A stretch of DNA of 64,000 nt, from NCBI RefSeq assembly GCF_003696305.1, contig NZ_RFFK01000012.1:62001-126000 (forward strand), written 5' to 3'. The notes beneath the pieces were generated by a model. The model made no database searches, was not told the origin of the DNA, and saw only the letters and a program-made list of their open reading frames with translations. How positions within the stretch are numbered: position 1 is the first letter of the stretch; every line of letters begins with the position of its first letter. Positions 23,133 to 30,945 of the stretch are shown here, in pieces. The DNA comes from Pseudomonas sp. AOB-7 (GTDB lineage: Bacteria > Pseudomonadota > Gammaproteobacteria > Pseudomonadales > Pseudomonadaceae). A program made the position numbers and the translations under genes.

Positions 23133-24722
23133 ATGACCCATCTTGCGACGCTGCAGGCCGTGCTGCTGGTCGGACTGAGCGCGGGCTGCGCCCTGCAGGC
23201 CCAGGCCCAGCTGGCCAATAACCTGACCATCGGCAATCCCAAGGCCATGGCCATGGGCAACGCGGTGACCGCCGATTCCACCGGCATCGACGCCGTGCAC
23301 TACAACCCGGCCGCGCTGAGCAAGCTCAAGGGCCGGCAGACCACGGTCAAGCTGCTCAGCGGGGTGATGGACATCCGCGCCGAATTCGAGGCCAAGCAAG
23401 ACTACGGCTTCATGGGCTTCGACGACGACCCGTTCAAGAATTCCAGCAGCCGCACCCTGACGCCGACCATGTACCTGCCCGGCGTCGGCGGCATGACCGA
23501 GCTGCCGGTGCTGGTGGCACCGCTGGCGGGGCTGTCGATCAACCCGCCGGGCTCGAAGTTCACCTTCGCCACCAACGTCTACGCGCCCATGGCGCTGGGC
23601 TATTCGCGCGATTCGGACAGCGACCCGGGGCGCTTCCAGGGGCGCCAGGTCTCGCTGCAGCGCATCACCTACTTTTCCCCCTCGCTGGCCTATCAGGTCA
23701 ACGATGAACTCTCCGTGGGGCTGTCCGTTGGCTTCTCGCACCAGGCCGTGGCGCTCAACCAGGATTTCCGCAACCCCGGCATGCTCACCGGCCTGACCCG
23801 CATCCTCAACGAGGCGCTGTGCCTGCCCGGTCTGGAGGAGATCCTCGGGCCCTTCATCAACGTCTGCAGCGGCAAGATCGGCCCCTTCGACTCGCTGGCC
23901 AACCTCGATCTGGACCTGCAGCAGAGCCTGTCGCCGACCTACAACCTGGGCATCCTCTGGGAGCCCACCGACTGGTTCGCCTGGGGCGCCACCTACCAGA
24001 GCGAGGCGCGGATGAACCTGCAGGGCAAGTACCGCATCGACTACACGGACGACTGGGCCGGGTTCTGGTCGGGGCTGCAGGGCTCGCTGTTCGGCCAGGT
24101 GCTCAGCCCGCTGTTTCCCTACGGCGCCGACGAGGAGAGCGGCAATGCCTCGCTCAAGCTGACCTACCCGGATGCCTTCAGCACCGGCATCAAGCTGCGC
24201 CCGCTGGACAAGTGGCAGTTCAACCTCGACCTGCGCTGGGTCGGTTACAGCGACTGGAACAACTTCGAGATCGAGTTCGACCGCGAACTGGACCTGCTGC
24301 GCATCGCCAAGACCTTCGGCGGCGGCAACGCCACCGATCGCAGCATCATCCTCGACCGCGGCTACCGCGACACCTGGAGCTGGGGCGTGGGCGTGCAGTA
24401 CGAGGTCAACGACCGCCTGGCCCTGCGCGCCGGTTACGAATACCGCCCCTCGGCCATCCCCAAGGACAAGGCCGACGTGCTGGCGCCGGTGGGCGACGGC
24501 GATCTCTACGGCCTGGGCCTGGGCTACCGCTGGGACAAGGACAGCAGCATCGACATCGGTTTCAACTACTTCGTCTCCAAGCAGAACATCCCCGCCGGTA
24601 GCAGCTGCAACCTTAGCTGCGAGGGCCTGGACAACCTGGTCTACAACCCCTATGCCGGGCTCAATGTCGAAACCACGGTCAAGGCCTATATCTTCTCCAT
24701 GACCTACACCTCGAGGTTCTGA
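23133..24722 (+). CDS. OmpP1/FadL-family outer-membrane transporter (FilD-like)
   Basis: 529 aa. A signal peptide (1-25, ending AQA) is followed by the FadL-type start NPKAMAMGNAVTADSTGIDAVHYNPAAL and about 14 amphipathic strands ending in YTSRF with a C-terminal Phe, as for Bam-inserted barrels. FadL relatives move long-chain fatty acids and other hydrophobic compounds by lateral diffusion. From memory PAO1 PA1764, one of its FadL homologues, sits in the same gene order. It carries two cysteine pairs, unusual for a barrel: one around residues 229-248 and one in SSCNLSCEG near 490. Four bases separate it from the next gene. Confidence 0.85.
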   Translation: MTHLATLQAVLLVGLSAGCALQAQAQLANNLTIGNPKAMAMGNAVTADSTGIDAVHYNPAALSKLKGRQTTVKLLSGVMDIRAEFEAKQDYGFMGFDDDPFKNSSSRTLTPTMYLPGVGGMTELPVLVAPLAGLSINPPGSKFTFATNVYAPMALGYSRDSDSDPGRFQGRQVSLQRITYFSPSLAYQVNDELSVGLSVGFSHQAVALNQDFRNPGMLTGLTRILNEALCLPGLEEILGPFINVCSGKIGPFDSLANLDLDLQQSLSPTYNLGILWEPTDWFAWGATYQSEARMNLQGKYRIDYTDDWAGFWSGLQGSLFGQVLSPLFPYGADEESGNASLKLTYPDAFSTGIKLRPLDKWQFNLDLRWVGYSDWNNFEIEFDRELDLLRIAKTFGGGNATDRSIILDRGYRDTWSWGVGVQYEVNDRLALRAGYEYRPSAIPKDKADVLAPVGDGDLYGLGLGYRWDKDSSIDIGFNYFVSKQNIPAGSSCNLSCEGLDNLVYNPYAGLNVETTVKAYIFSMTYTSRF

Positions 24723-24726
24723 GGCG

Positions 24727-25869
24727 ATGCGCAGTCTGCTGTTCGTCCTGATGCTGCTGCCGCTGATGCATGCCGCTGCCAGCAGCCGCTACCTGACCTG
24801 GGTCGACGACCTCGGCCGGGTGCACAACACCTTCGTCGATACCCGCTTTGCCGAGCAGCAGCGCCTGGCCCAGCGCCGCGCGCAGCAGAGCGATCAGGCC
24901 CGCCTCGGCGACGGCGGCGCCTGGCCGGGCAGTGCGCCGAGCACCGGCGAGAGCAAGCGCCGCTATTTCACCTGGGTCGACGGCAGCGGCCAGCTGCAGA
25001 ACAGTTTCTATGCCGGCGAGCAGGTCGCAGGCGTGGCCCGCCGCGACCGCCTGCTGGCCAGCGGCGAGCGGGCAGGGGACTACATCGATTCGGCGGTCCT
25101 GGAGGGGCGCGGCTTCGTTCGCGACGGCGACGACAGCCCCTATTACACCTGGGTCGACGAGCAGGGGCGGATGCACAACTCGCCGGTCGTCGCCGGCCAG
25201 CGAGGTGCCAGTGGCAGCGGACAAAGCGCGTCGGTGCGCTACAGCGAGGGCCGGCAGATCGAGTTCGAGCGCGGCCAGCCGGCCCTGCCGCTGCTCGACG
25301 GCCAGCCGACCGCGGCCATGCAGGCGCTGCTGGCCGGCAGCCAGAGCCGAGGCGACGGCCTCTACGGCGAATTGCTGACACGCTGCTGCGGCCAGCTGCG
25401 CGACAGCGATTTCACCGCGCTGTCCGCCGACGAGCCGCGCTACGAGGAGCTCGACCGCTTCTCGCCCAGCTTCGAGTTCCCCATGGGCCGCAGCTACTAC
25501 GCGGCGCTGAAGCTGCCGGCATCGCGCCAGACCTACGGCCTGCGCGTGCGCAGTTTCGCCAATCGCCAGGTGGTCTATCCCTCGTTGCTGTTTCTCGACG
25601 AGGCCAAGCGGCCGACGCGCCTGGTCAGCGATGCGGTGTACCAGCTGCACCCGGAAACCTGGTATCGCTACGCCTTTATCGAGGGCACGGTGCAGGTGCG
25701 CGCCGAGCGCTACGTGCTGCTGCTCACCACCGACGAGGATCGCGCCCTGCAGACCCTCGACAACAAGCCGTTCAAGCGTCCGCTGCAGGCGCTGGCGACC
25801 GATGCGGCGGGCATGCAGCGTCATGCCCATGCCGACGAGGGGGGCTTCGAACTGGCGATCGTGCGCTAG
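24727..25869 (+). CDS. FilE-like secreted protein: three WVD repeats plus MalM-like C-terminal domain
   Basis: 380 aa, last gene of the operon. After a signal peptide (1-19) come three spaced repeats, YLTWVDDLGRVHN (22-34), YFTWVDGSGQLQN (80-92) and YYTWVDEQGRMHN (139-151), resembling DUF4124-type WVD modules. Residues 215-380 resemble the maltose-operon periplasmic protein MalM: a YPSLLFLDEAKRPTRLVSDA-type strand pair, an EGTVQV segment, VLLLTTDEDRALQTLDNKP and a final FELAIV strand. No other mal gene is present. It probably acts in the periplasm or at the surface with the barrel proteins. The stop codon lies within a short inverted repeat. Confidence 0.75.
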   Translation: MRSLLFVLMLLPLMHAAASSRYLTWVDDLGRVHNTFVDTRFAEQQRLAQRRAQQSDQARLGDGGAWPGSAPSTGESKRRYFTWVDGSGQLQNSFYAGEQVAGVARRDRLLASGERAGDYIDSAVLEGRGFVRDGDDSPYYTWVDEQGRMHNSPVVAGQRGASGSGQSASVRYSEGRQIEFERGQPALPLLDGQPTAAMQALLAGSQSRGDGLYGELLTRCCGQLRDSDFTALSADEPRYEELDRFSPSFEFPMGRSYYAALKLPASRQTYGLRVRSFANRQVVYPSLLFLDEAKRPTRLVSDAVYQLHPETWYRYAFIEGTVQVRAERYVLLLTTDEDRALQTLDNKPFKRPLQALATDAAGMQRHAHADEGGFELAIVR

Positions 25870-25900
25870 GTTGGACTTCGCTGCGCCTGGCGCCAACCTA
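25867..25900. repeat. Short palindromic intergenic element (TAGGTTGG...CCAACCTA)
   Basis: An 8-bp perfect inverted repeat, TAGGTTGG (25867-25874) and CCAACCTA (25893-25900), spans 34 bp and includes the stop codon of the FilE-like gene. Its TAGG/CCTA ends match two other intergenic elements in this window (34714-34786, 53857-53920). Confidence 0.6.
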
Positions 25901-25904
25901 CAAA

Positions 25905-25938
25905 TGAAAGGGCCCGGTCATTTGACCGGGACCTTTCA
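25905..25938. terminator. Bidirectional terminator between the envelope operon and the ATP-grasp gene
   Basis: TGAAAGG-x-CCCGGTCA pairs with TGACCGGG-x-CCTTTCA (25905-25920 with 25923-25938), with one mismatched pair and short A/T flanks. Confidence 0.75.
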
Positions 25939-25952
25939 TCGTCTCGGCGCCG

Positions 25953-26936
25953 TCAGGCGTTCTGCTGGACGTGGCCGAACAGCTGCTGGGAGAAGCGCAC
26001 GCGTTCCTCCGGGCTTTCCTGGATGCCTTTCTTCTTCAGCTCTTCCAGGCGTGCCTCGACGGCGTGGGCGCGGTGGGTCAGGCCGCAGTCGTTGGCGATC
26101 TGGATGTTCAGACCGGGGCGGGCGTTGAGCTCGAGGATCAGCGGGCCCTTGTCCTGGTCCAGCACCATGTCCACGCCGATGTAGCCCAGGCCGCACAGCT
26201 CGTAGCAGCCGGCGGCCAGCTTCATGAAGCCGTCCCAGTTCGGCAGTTGCACGCCGTCCACCGCGTTGGTGGTGTCCGGGTGCTTGCTGATCTTGTTGTT
26301 CAGCCAGGTGCCGCGCAGGGTCACGCCGGTGGCCAGGTCGACGCCGACGCCGATGGCGCCCTGGTGCAGGTTGGCCTTGCCGTTGGACTGACGGGTCGGC
26401 AGGCGCAGCATGGCCATCACCGGATAACCCATGAGCACGATGATGCGAATGTCCGGCACGCCTTCGTAGCTGATGCTCTTGAAGATGGTGTCCGGGGTCA
26501 CCCGGTACTCGATCAGCGCGCGGTCGCGGTGGCCGCCCAGCGAGTAGAGGCCGGAAAGGATGTTGGAGATCTGCTGCTCCAGCTCCTCGTGGCTGACGAT
26601 CTTGCCGGACACCGTCTTGAAGCGCTCCTCGAAGCGGTCGGCGATCACCAGGATGCCGTCACCGCCGGCGCCTTGCGCCGGCTTGATGACGAAGTCGGTG
26701 CGCCCGGCGATGATCTCGTCGAGCTTGTCGATGCCTTTCTCGGTGTCGATGATGCCGTACAGCTCGGGCACGTCGATGCCGGCCTCGATGGCCCGCTCCT
26801 TGGTGATGATCTTGTCGTCGACTATGGGGTAGAGGTGCCGTTTGTTGTACTTCAGCACGTAGTCCGCATTGCGTCGGTTGATGCCCATGATGCCCTTGGC
26901 TTCAAGGGCCTTCCACGTCTTGATCAGGCCGAACAT
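25953..26936 (-). CDS. RimK-related ATP-grasp alpha-L-glutamate ligase-like protein
   Basis: 327 aa ATP-grasp enzyme. The core includes FVIKPAQGAGGDGILV (ATP lid), DIRIIVLMGYPVMAMLRLPT, and YIGVDMVLDQDKGPLILELNARPGLNIQIAN with the Mg2+-binding Glu and Asn. It probably ligates an amino acid such as glutamate to a carboxylate; the acceptor is unknown. It follows the 7TM inactive-transglutaminase gene by four bases, and that in turn follows a protease-like gene by six. The three form a recurrent gammaproteobacterial cassette that is annotated but functionally obscure. Confidence 0.88.
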   Translation of the reverse strand: MFGLIKTWKALEAKGIMGINRRNADYVLKYNKRHLYPIVDDKIITKERAIEAGIDVPELYGIIDTEKGIDKLDEIIAGRTDFVIKPAQGAGGDGILVIADRFEERFKTVSGKIVSHEELEQQISNILSGLYSLGGHRDRALIEYRVTPDTIFKSISYEGVPDIRIIVLMGYPVMAMLRLPTRQSNGKANLHQGAIGVGVDLATGVTLRGTWLNNKISKHPDTTNAVDGVQLPNWDGFMKLAAGCYELCGLGYIGVDMVLDQDKGPLILELNARPGLNIQIANDCGLTHRAHAVEARLEELKKKGIQESPEERVRFSQQLFGHVQQNA

Positions 26937-26940
26937 GGCG

Positions 26941-28467
26941 TTAGTCCTTGAGGAAGGCTTTGAAGCGGAACAGTTCGGTCAGGCGGTAGCCGCGGTAACG
27001 ACCCATCGCCAGCATGAAGCCCACCAGGATCATCAGCACCGCCGGGAAGGTGAACACGAAGTACACCAGCTCCGGCACGCTCATCAGCAGGTGCGCCAGG
27101 GTGGCGGCGACCAGGGTGCCGATGGCGACCTTGAAGGCATGGCTGCCGCCGCGCTCTTCCCAGGTGATCGACAGACGCTCGATGGTCATGGTCAGAATCA
27201 CCATGGGGAACAGCGCCACCGACAGACCGCGCTCCAGGCCCAGCTTGTGGCTGAACAGGCTGATGGCGGCGATCAGCACCACGACGAAGGTCAGTACCAC
27301 CGACAGGCGCGGCAGCATCTGCAGCTTGAGGTGCTCCAGGTAGGAGCGCAGCGACAGGCCGAGTGCGGTGATCACGGTGAACAGGAAGATGCCGAAGCCC
27401 AGCTGGGTCTCGCGGAAGGCCAGGGCGATCAGCACCGGGGTGAAGGTGCCGAGGGTCTGCAGGCCGCCGAGGTTACGCAGGATCAGGATCACCAGCACGC
27501 CGATGGGGATGACGATCATGATCTGGAAGGTCTGCTGGGTCGACAGCGGCAGGCCGTACAGCGAGTACTCGAGGAAGTCGGCGTCGGTGGTTTCGTCGGT
27601 CAGCTTGGCCAGGCGAATGGCGTTCATCTCGCTGTTGTTCAGGCTGAAGCTGACTTGCGCCTGCTTGCCGCCCTCCAGGCTGACCAGGTCGCCATCGCCG
27701 ATCCACCACACCAGGCGGTCGGCCGGCAGACCCTGTTCGCCGCTTTCCGGGTTGAAGTACAGCCACTTCTCGCCGTTGAAGCTGCGCAGCCAGAGTTCCG
27801 GCGACTGGCTGGTCTCGGCCTGCAGGCGAATGGTGTGCACGCGCTCCATCGGCACGTGGGCGATGGACAGCAGCAGGTCGATCACCTTGGCCTTGTTGGC
27901 CGTGGAGGCGTCGCCGCCGAGCAGCAGCTTGACGTTGTCGTCATTGGCGTTGTTGACTCGCTTGATGGTCTCGCTGATGAAGGTTTCGACGTCGGCCGAG
28001 TGCTGGCGGATGGGCGCGAGCAGGGCGTCGGCGGCGATCTTCTCCGCACCTTCGACCGGGATGCTGTCGCGGAAGATCGGCCCCTTGGCCGGCGTCTGTT
28101 CGCCGCTGTAGCGCTTGGTCAGCACCAGGCGGTAGTAGAGGGTCTGCTTGCCGCTGGCGCGACGGGCCGACCAGGTGACGCGGCGGTTGCCGTCGGCACG
28201 GTTGACGCTGACGCCATAGTTGTTGGAGATGAAGCTCTCGTTGAGGCTGACGTAGTCCTGGTTCAGCGGCGGCACGTACATCTGCAGCTTGACCGGCTCG
28301 CGCGGGCTGGCCTGGAACTCGACCTTGGCGTCGATGTTCCACAGGTCGTCGGTCTCGTCTTCGGTCACCGGAATGCCGAGGATGAAAATTTGGTATGCCG
28401 TAATCAGAACGCCCAGGGCCACCAACAAGGTGATCAGGACTTTCAGATGCAGGTTCAGAGAGCGCAT
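26941..28467 (-). CDS. Inactive transglutaminase-like 7TM membrane protein
   Basis: 508 aa. One N-terminal TM helix (about 8-28) leads to a periplasmic domain (about 30-250) resembling a transglutaminase fold whose catalytic Cys-His-Asp are not evident. Seven TM helices follow, starting at LSTQQTFQIMIVIPIGVLVI and ending near MILVGFMLAMGRYRGY. This is the architecture of the Transglut_i_TM plus 7TM_transglut families. It is likely an envelope sensor or scaffold working with the adjacent ATP-grasp enzyme and protease. Four-base spacing shows operon organisation. Confidence 0.87.
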   Translation of the reverse strand: MRSLNLHLKVLITLLVALGVLITAYQIFILGIPVTEDETDDLWNIDAKVEFQASPREPVKLQMYVPPLNQDYVSLNESFISNNYGVSVNRADGNRRVTWSARRASGKQTLYYRLVLTKRYSGEQTPAKGPIFRDSIPVEGAEKIAADALLAPIRQHSADVETFISETIKRVNNANDDNVKLLLGGDASTANKAKVIDLLLSIAHVPMERVHTIRLQAETSQSPELWLRSFNGEKWLYFNPESGEQGLPADRLVWWIGDGDLVSLEGGKQAQVSFSLNNSEMNAIRLAKLTDETTDADFLEYSLYGLPLSTQQTFQIMIVIPIGVLVILILRNLGGLQTLGTFTPVLIALAFRETQLGFGIFLFTVITALGLSLRSYLEHLKLQMLPRLSVVLTFVVVLIAAISLFSHKLGLERGLSVALFPMVILTMTIERLSITWEERGGSHAFKVAIGTLVAATLAHLLMSVPELVYFVFTFPAVLMILVGFMLAMGRYRGYRLTELFRFKAFLKD

Positions 28468-28473
28468 GGGGAG

Positions 28474-29010
28474 TTACTCGCCAGGGGTTGCGTCAGAGTC
28501 GCAGCCGGGTTTGCCGGCGGCGTATTTAAGGCTTGGATCGACCAGGGCTTCGAAGTGCTTGAGCGCTTCGGAGCCGATCAGCAGCGGGTATTGGAATGCA
28601 CTACGGTCGGTCAAGTTCACTTCGATGGTGCGCAGGGCCTGACCCATGCACAGCTGCAGCTCGATCACCGGGCGCGCCGTGTAGGTCTTGCCTTCATCCG
28701 GGTCGTAGTCGCCGGCGCGGCGCTTGATCTTGCTGATCCGCGCCAGCGGGCGTTCGATGGTCTGCTCCTGGCCGCCGTCGATGGCCAGGACGAAACGCAC
28801 CCAAGTCTCGCCGTCGCGCTTGAAGCGTTTGATGTCGCGGGCGCTGAGCGAGGCGGTCTTGGCGCCGGTATCGAGTTTGGCGGCGACTTCCAGGTCGAAG
28901 TCGAGCACGCGGGTGTATTCGTTGAGGCCATAGACGGTTTTGCCCACCGCGAGACTCGGGCAGGACAGGGCCAGCAGGCAAAGCAACAAGGCGAAGGGCT
29001 TGAGTGTCAT
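28474..29010 (-). CDS. Retropepsin-like protease of the RimB / ATP-dependent zinc protease family
   Basis: 178 aa. A signal peptide (1-22) precedes a domain with LEVAAKLDTGAKTASLSA, a D-T-G-A aspartyl protease motif, and LLIGSEAL near the end. The family is called ATP-dependent zinc protease in databases, but the DTGA motif indicates a retropepsin fold. MTLKPFALLL was chosen as start because AAGGA lies 5 bases upstream and a signal peptide begins there; the frame is open a further 41 codons. First gene of the protease / 7TM / ATP-grasp operon. Substrate unknown. Confidence 0.85.
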   Translation of the reverse strand: MTLKPFALLLCLLALSCPSLAVGKTVYGLNEYTRVLDFDLEVAAKLDTGAKTASLSARDIKRFKRDGETWVRFVLAIDGGQEQTIERPLARISKIKRRAGDYDPDEGKTYTARPVIELQLCMGQALRTIEVNLTDRSAFQYPLLIGSEALKHFEALVDPSLKYAAGKPGCDSDATPGE

Positions 29011-29099
29011 AAGTCCTTGAAGGGAATGTTGCCAGGGGCGTGTGGGCGACTGGCGGCGGATGACCGGCGCGTTTGCTTGCCAGGAGTCTAGCAGGCATG

Positions 29100-29155
29100 G
29101 CCGGGCGCAAGGCCCGGTCTGAGCGGGCGCCATTCTAGCATGGGGTTTTTCCGTG
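29100..29155 (-). promoter_or_regulatory. Candidate promoter of the protease/7TM/ATP-grasp operon
   Basis: On the minus strand an extended -10, TGCTAGAAT (TAGAAT at 29132-29137), lies about 120 bp upstream of the operon with only a weak -35. Just downstream, CCGGGC (29101-29106) and GCCCGG (29112-29117) could form a leader hairpin. Confidence 0.4.
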
Positions 29156-29223
29156 CTGACAGACGCTTATGTAGCTTTCTGCAAGTAAGGTCGGCGGTTG
29201 GCTGGCGGAGTAGCCGACTGCAG

Positions 29224-29306
29224 ATTGTCGACAATGACTAATTTTTCTTTGACAAGAACCGGGTGTTAGCTTATTTTTTCGCCATTGCATAGCCATGGTG
29301 TCGACA
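29224..29306 (+). promoter_or_regulatory. prp regulator promoter with two flanking TGTCGACA operators
   Basis: TTGACA (29249-29254), a 17-bp spacer and TATTTT (29272-29277) form a near-consensus sigma-70 promoter. A perfect 12-bp palindrome ATTGTCGACAAT (29224-29235) lies just upstream of the -35. A second site GGTGTCGACAAT, with core TGTCGACA at 29299-29306, lies at the translation start. FCD-type GntR repressors commonly bind such TTGTCGACAA palindromes. Autoregulation, and repression of the downstream prp genes that follow without their own promoter, is inferred. Confidence 0.75.
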
Positions 29307-30032
29307 ATCATGTTGATCGATTCAACGCTCACCGCTGCGCCCCAGGCCGATTCGGAGACGCTTTCCGAGCACGTCTTTCGCCTGATCCAGGCCGCCATCG
29401 TCAAAGGCGAGATCGCCCCCGGCAGCAAGATCTCCGAGCCCGAGCTGGCGCGCACCTACGGCATCAGTCGCGGGCCGCTGCGCGAAGCGATCCACCGTCT
29501 GGAAGGGCAAAAGCTGCTGGTGCGCGTGCCCCATGTCGGCGCGCGAGTGGTGTCGCTGTCGCACGCCGAGCTGATCGAGCTGTACGAGATCCGCGAATCC
29601 CTGGAAGGCATGGCCTGTCGCCTGGCCGCCGAGCGCATGAGCCAGGGCGAGATCGACGAGCTGCGCCGGGTGCTGGACACCCACGAACGCGACGAGGCCT
29701 TTCAGGCCGGCCGGGGTTACTACCAGCAGGAAGGCGATTTCGATTTCCACTACCGGATCATCCAGGGCAGCGGCAACGAGACCCTGGCCAAGATGCTCTG
29801 CGGCGAGCTGTATCAGCTGGTGCGCATGTATCGCCTGCAGTTCTCCTCGGTGCCGAACCGGCCGCGCCAGGCTTTCGCCGAACACCACCGCATTCTCGAT
29901 GCCATCGCCGAGCGTGACGGCGAGCTGGCCGAACTCCTGATGCGCCGCCATATCGGCGCCTCCAAACGTAATATCGAGCGCCATTATCTGGATGCTCAGT
30001 CCAAGACAGCCAAGAAACGAGGTGAGTCATGA
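29295..30032 (+). CDS. prpR: GntR/FCD-family regulator of the methylcitrate operon
   Basis: 245 aa. An N-terminal winged HTH (SEHVFRLIQAAIVKGEIAPG and ELARTYGISRGPLREAIHRLEG) is followed by an all-helical FCD domain with metal-ligand-type His residues (DFDFHYRII, FAEHHRILDAI, RRHIGASKRNIERHY). It probably represses prpBC-acnD-prpF until a methylcitrate-cycle intermediate binds. The start is uncertain: ATG 29295 or ATG 29310; neither has an SD, and the predicted transcript starts only about 10 nt upstream. The stop overlaps prpB (ATGA). Symbol is by role; the enteric PrpR is an unrelated sigma-54 activator. Confidence 0.85.
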   Translation: MVSTIMLIDSTLTAAPQADSETLSEHVFRLIQAAIVKGEIAPGSKISEPELARTYGISRGPLREAIHRLEGQKLLVRVPHVGARVVSLSHAELIELYEIRESLEGMACRLAAERMSQGEIDELRRVLDTHERDEAFQAGRGYYQQEGDFDFHYRIIQGSGNETLAKMLCGELYQLVRMYRLQFSSVPNRPRQAFAEHHRILDAIAERDGELAELLMRRHIGASKRNIERHYLDAQSKTAKKRGES

Positions 30033-30913
30033 GTCAGCTTTCCCCCGGCCAGCGCTTCCGCCAGGCCCTCGCCATCGAGACGCCGTTGCAGGTGATCGGC
30101 GCAATCAACGCCAACCATGCGCTGCTGGCCAAGCGCGCCGGCTTCAGGGCCCTCTACCTGTCCGGTGGCGGCGTCGCGGCCGGCTCCCTGGGTCTGCCGG
30201 ACCTGGGCATCAACACCCTCGATGACGTGCTCACCGACGTGCGCCGCATCACCGACGTGTGCGACCTGCCGCTGCTGGTGGATATCGACACCGGCTTCGG
30301 CCCTTCGGCCTTCAATATCGAGCGCACCATCAAGAGCCTGATCAAGGCTGGCGCCGCCGCCGCCCATATCGAGGACCAGGTCGGCGCCAAGCGCTGCGGC
30401 CACCGTCCGGGCAAGGAAATCGTCTCCTGCGAGGAAATGGTCGACCGCGTGCGCGCCGCCGCCGACGCCAAGACCGATCCGGATTTCTTCCTGATCGCCC
30501 GCACCGACGCGATCCAGGCCGAGGGCGTCGATGCCGCCATCGAGCGCTGCCAGGCCTACGTCGAGGCCGGCGCCGACGGCATCTTCGCCGAGGCCGCCTA
30601 TGACCTGCCGACCTATAAGCGCTTCGTCGAGGCACTGCAGGTGCCGGTGCTGGCCAACATCACCGAATTCGGCGCCACCCCGCTGTTTTCCCGCGACGAG
30701 CTGGCCTCGGTCGGCGTGGCCATCCAGCTCTACCCGCTGTCGGCCTTCCGCGCCGCCAACAAGGCAGCCGAGGCGGTCTACACCGCGATCCGCCAGAACG
30801 GCCACCAGAAGGACGTGATCGAGCTGATGCAGACCCGCGCCGAACTCTATGACCGCATCGGCTACCACGCCTTCGAGCAGAAGCTCGACGCGCTGTTCGC
30901 CGCGAAAAAATAA
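30029..30913 (+). CDS. prpB: 2-methylisocitrate lyase
   Basis: 294 aa, ICL/PEP-mutase superfamily. Cleaves 2-methylisocitrate to pyruvate and succinate, the last step of the methylcitrate cycle for propionate. LPLLVDIDTGFG and HIEDQVGAKRCGHRPGKEIV contain the Mg2+-binding acids and the catalytic Cys in KRCGH; FLIARTDA is also conserved. It overlaps the regulator gene by four bases and leads prpC by 32 bp with an SD of GAGGAGAT. Length is standard. Confidence 0.97.
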   Translation: MSQLSPGQRFRQALAIETPLQVIGAINANHALLAKRAGFRALYLSGGGVAAGSLGLPDLGINTLDDVLTDVRRITDVCDLPLLVDIDTGFGPSAFNIERTIKSLIKAGAAAAHIEDQVGAKRCGHRPGKEIVSCEEMVDRVRAAADAKTDPDFFLIARTDAIQAEGVDAAIERCQAYVEAGADGIFAEAAYDLPTYKRFVEALQVPVLANITEFGATPLFSRDELASVGVAIQLYPLSAFRAANKAAEAVYTAIRQNGHQKDVIELMQTRAELYDRIGYHAFEQKLDALFAAKK

Positions 30914-30945
30914 CAATGCATCAACCGGATTCGAGGAGATAAGAG

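Noticed and set aside
15127..25869. Classical fapA-F functional amyloid operon
   Set aside because: No FapB/FapC repeat protein or FapA chaperone is encoded; only the peptidase and barrel types are shared, so it was described as Fil-like instead.
24727..25869. A maltose utilisation operon (MalM-like domain with MalT-type regulators)
   Set aside because: No maltose transporter, maltoporin or amylomaltase is present, and the MalM-like domain is fused to unrelated repeats.
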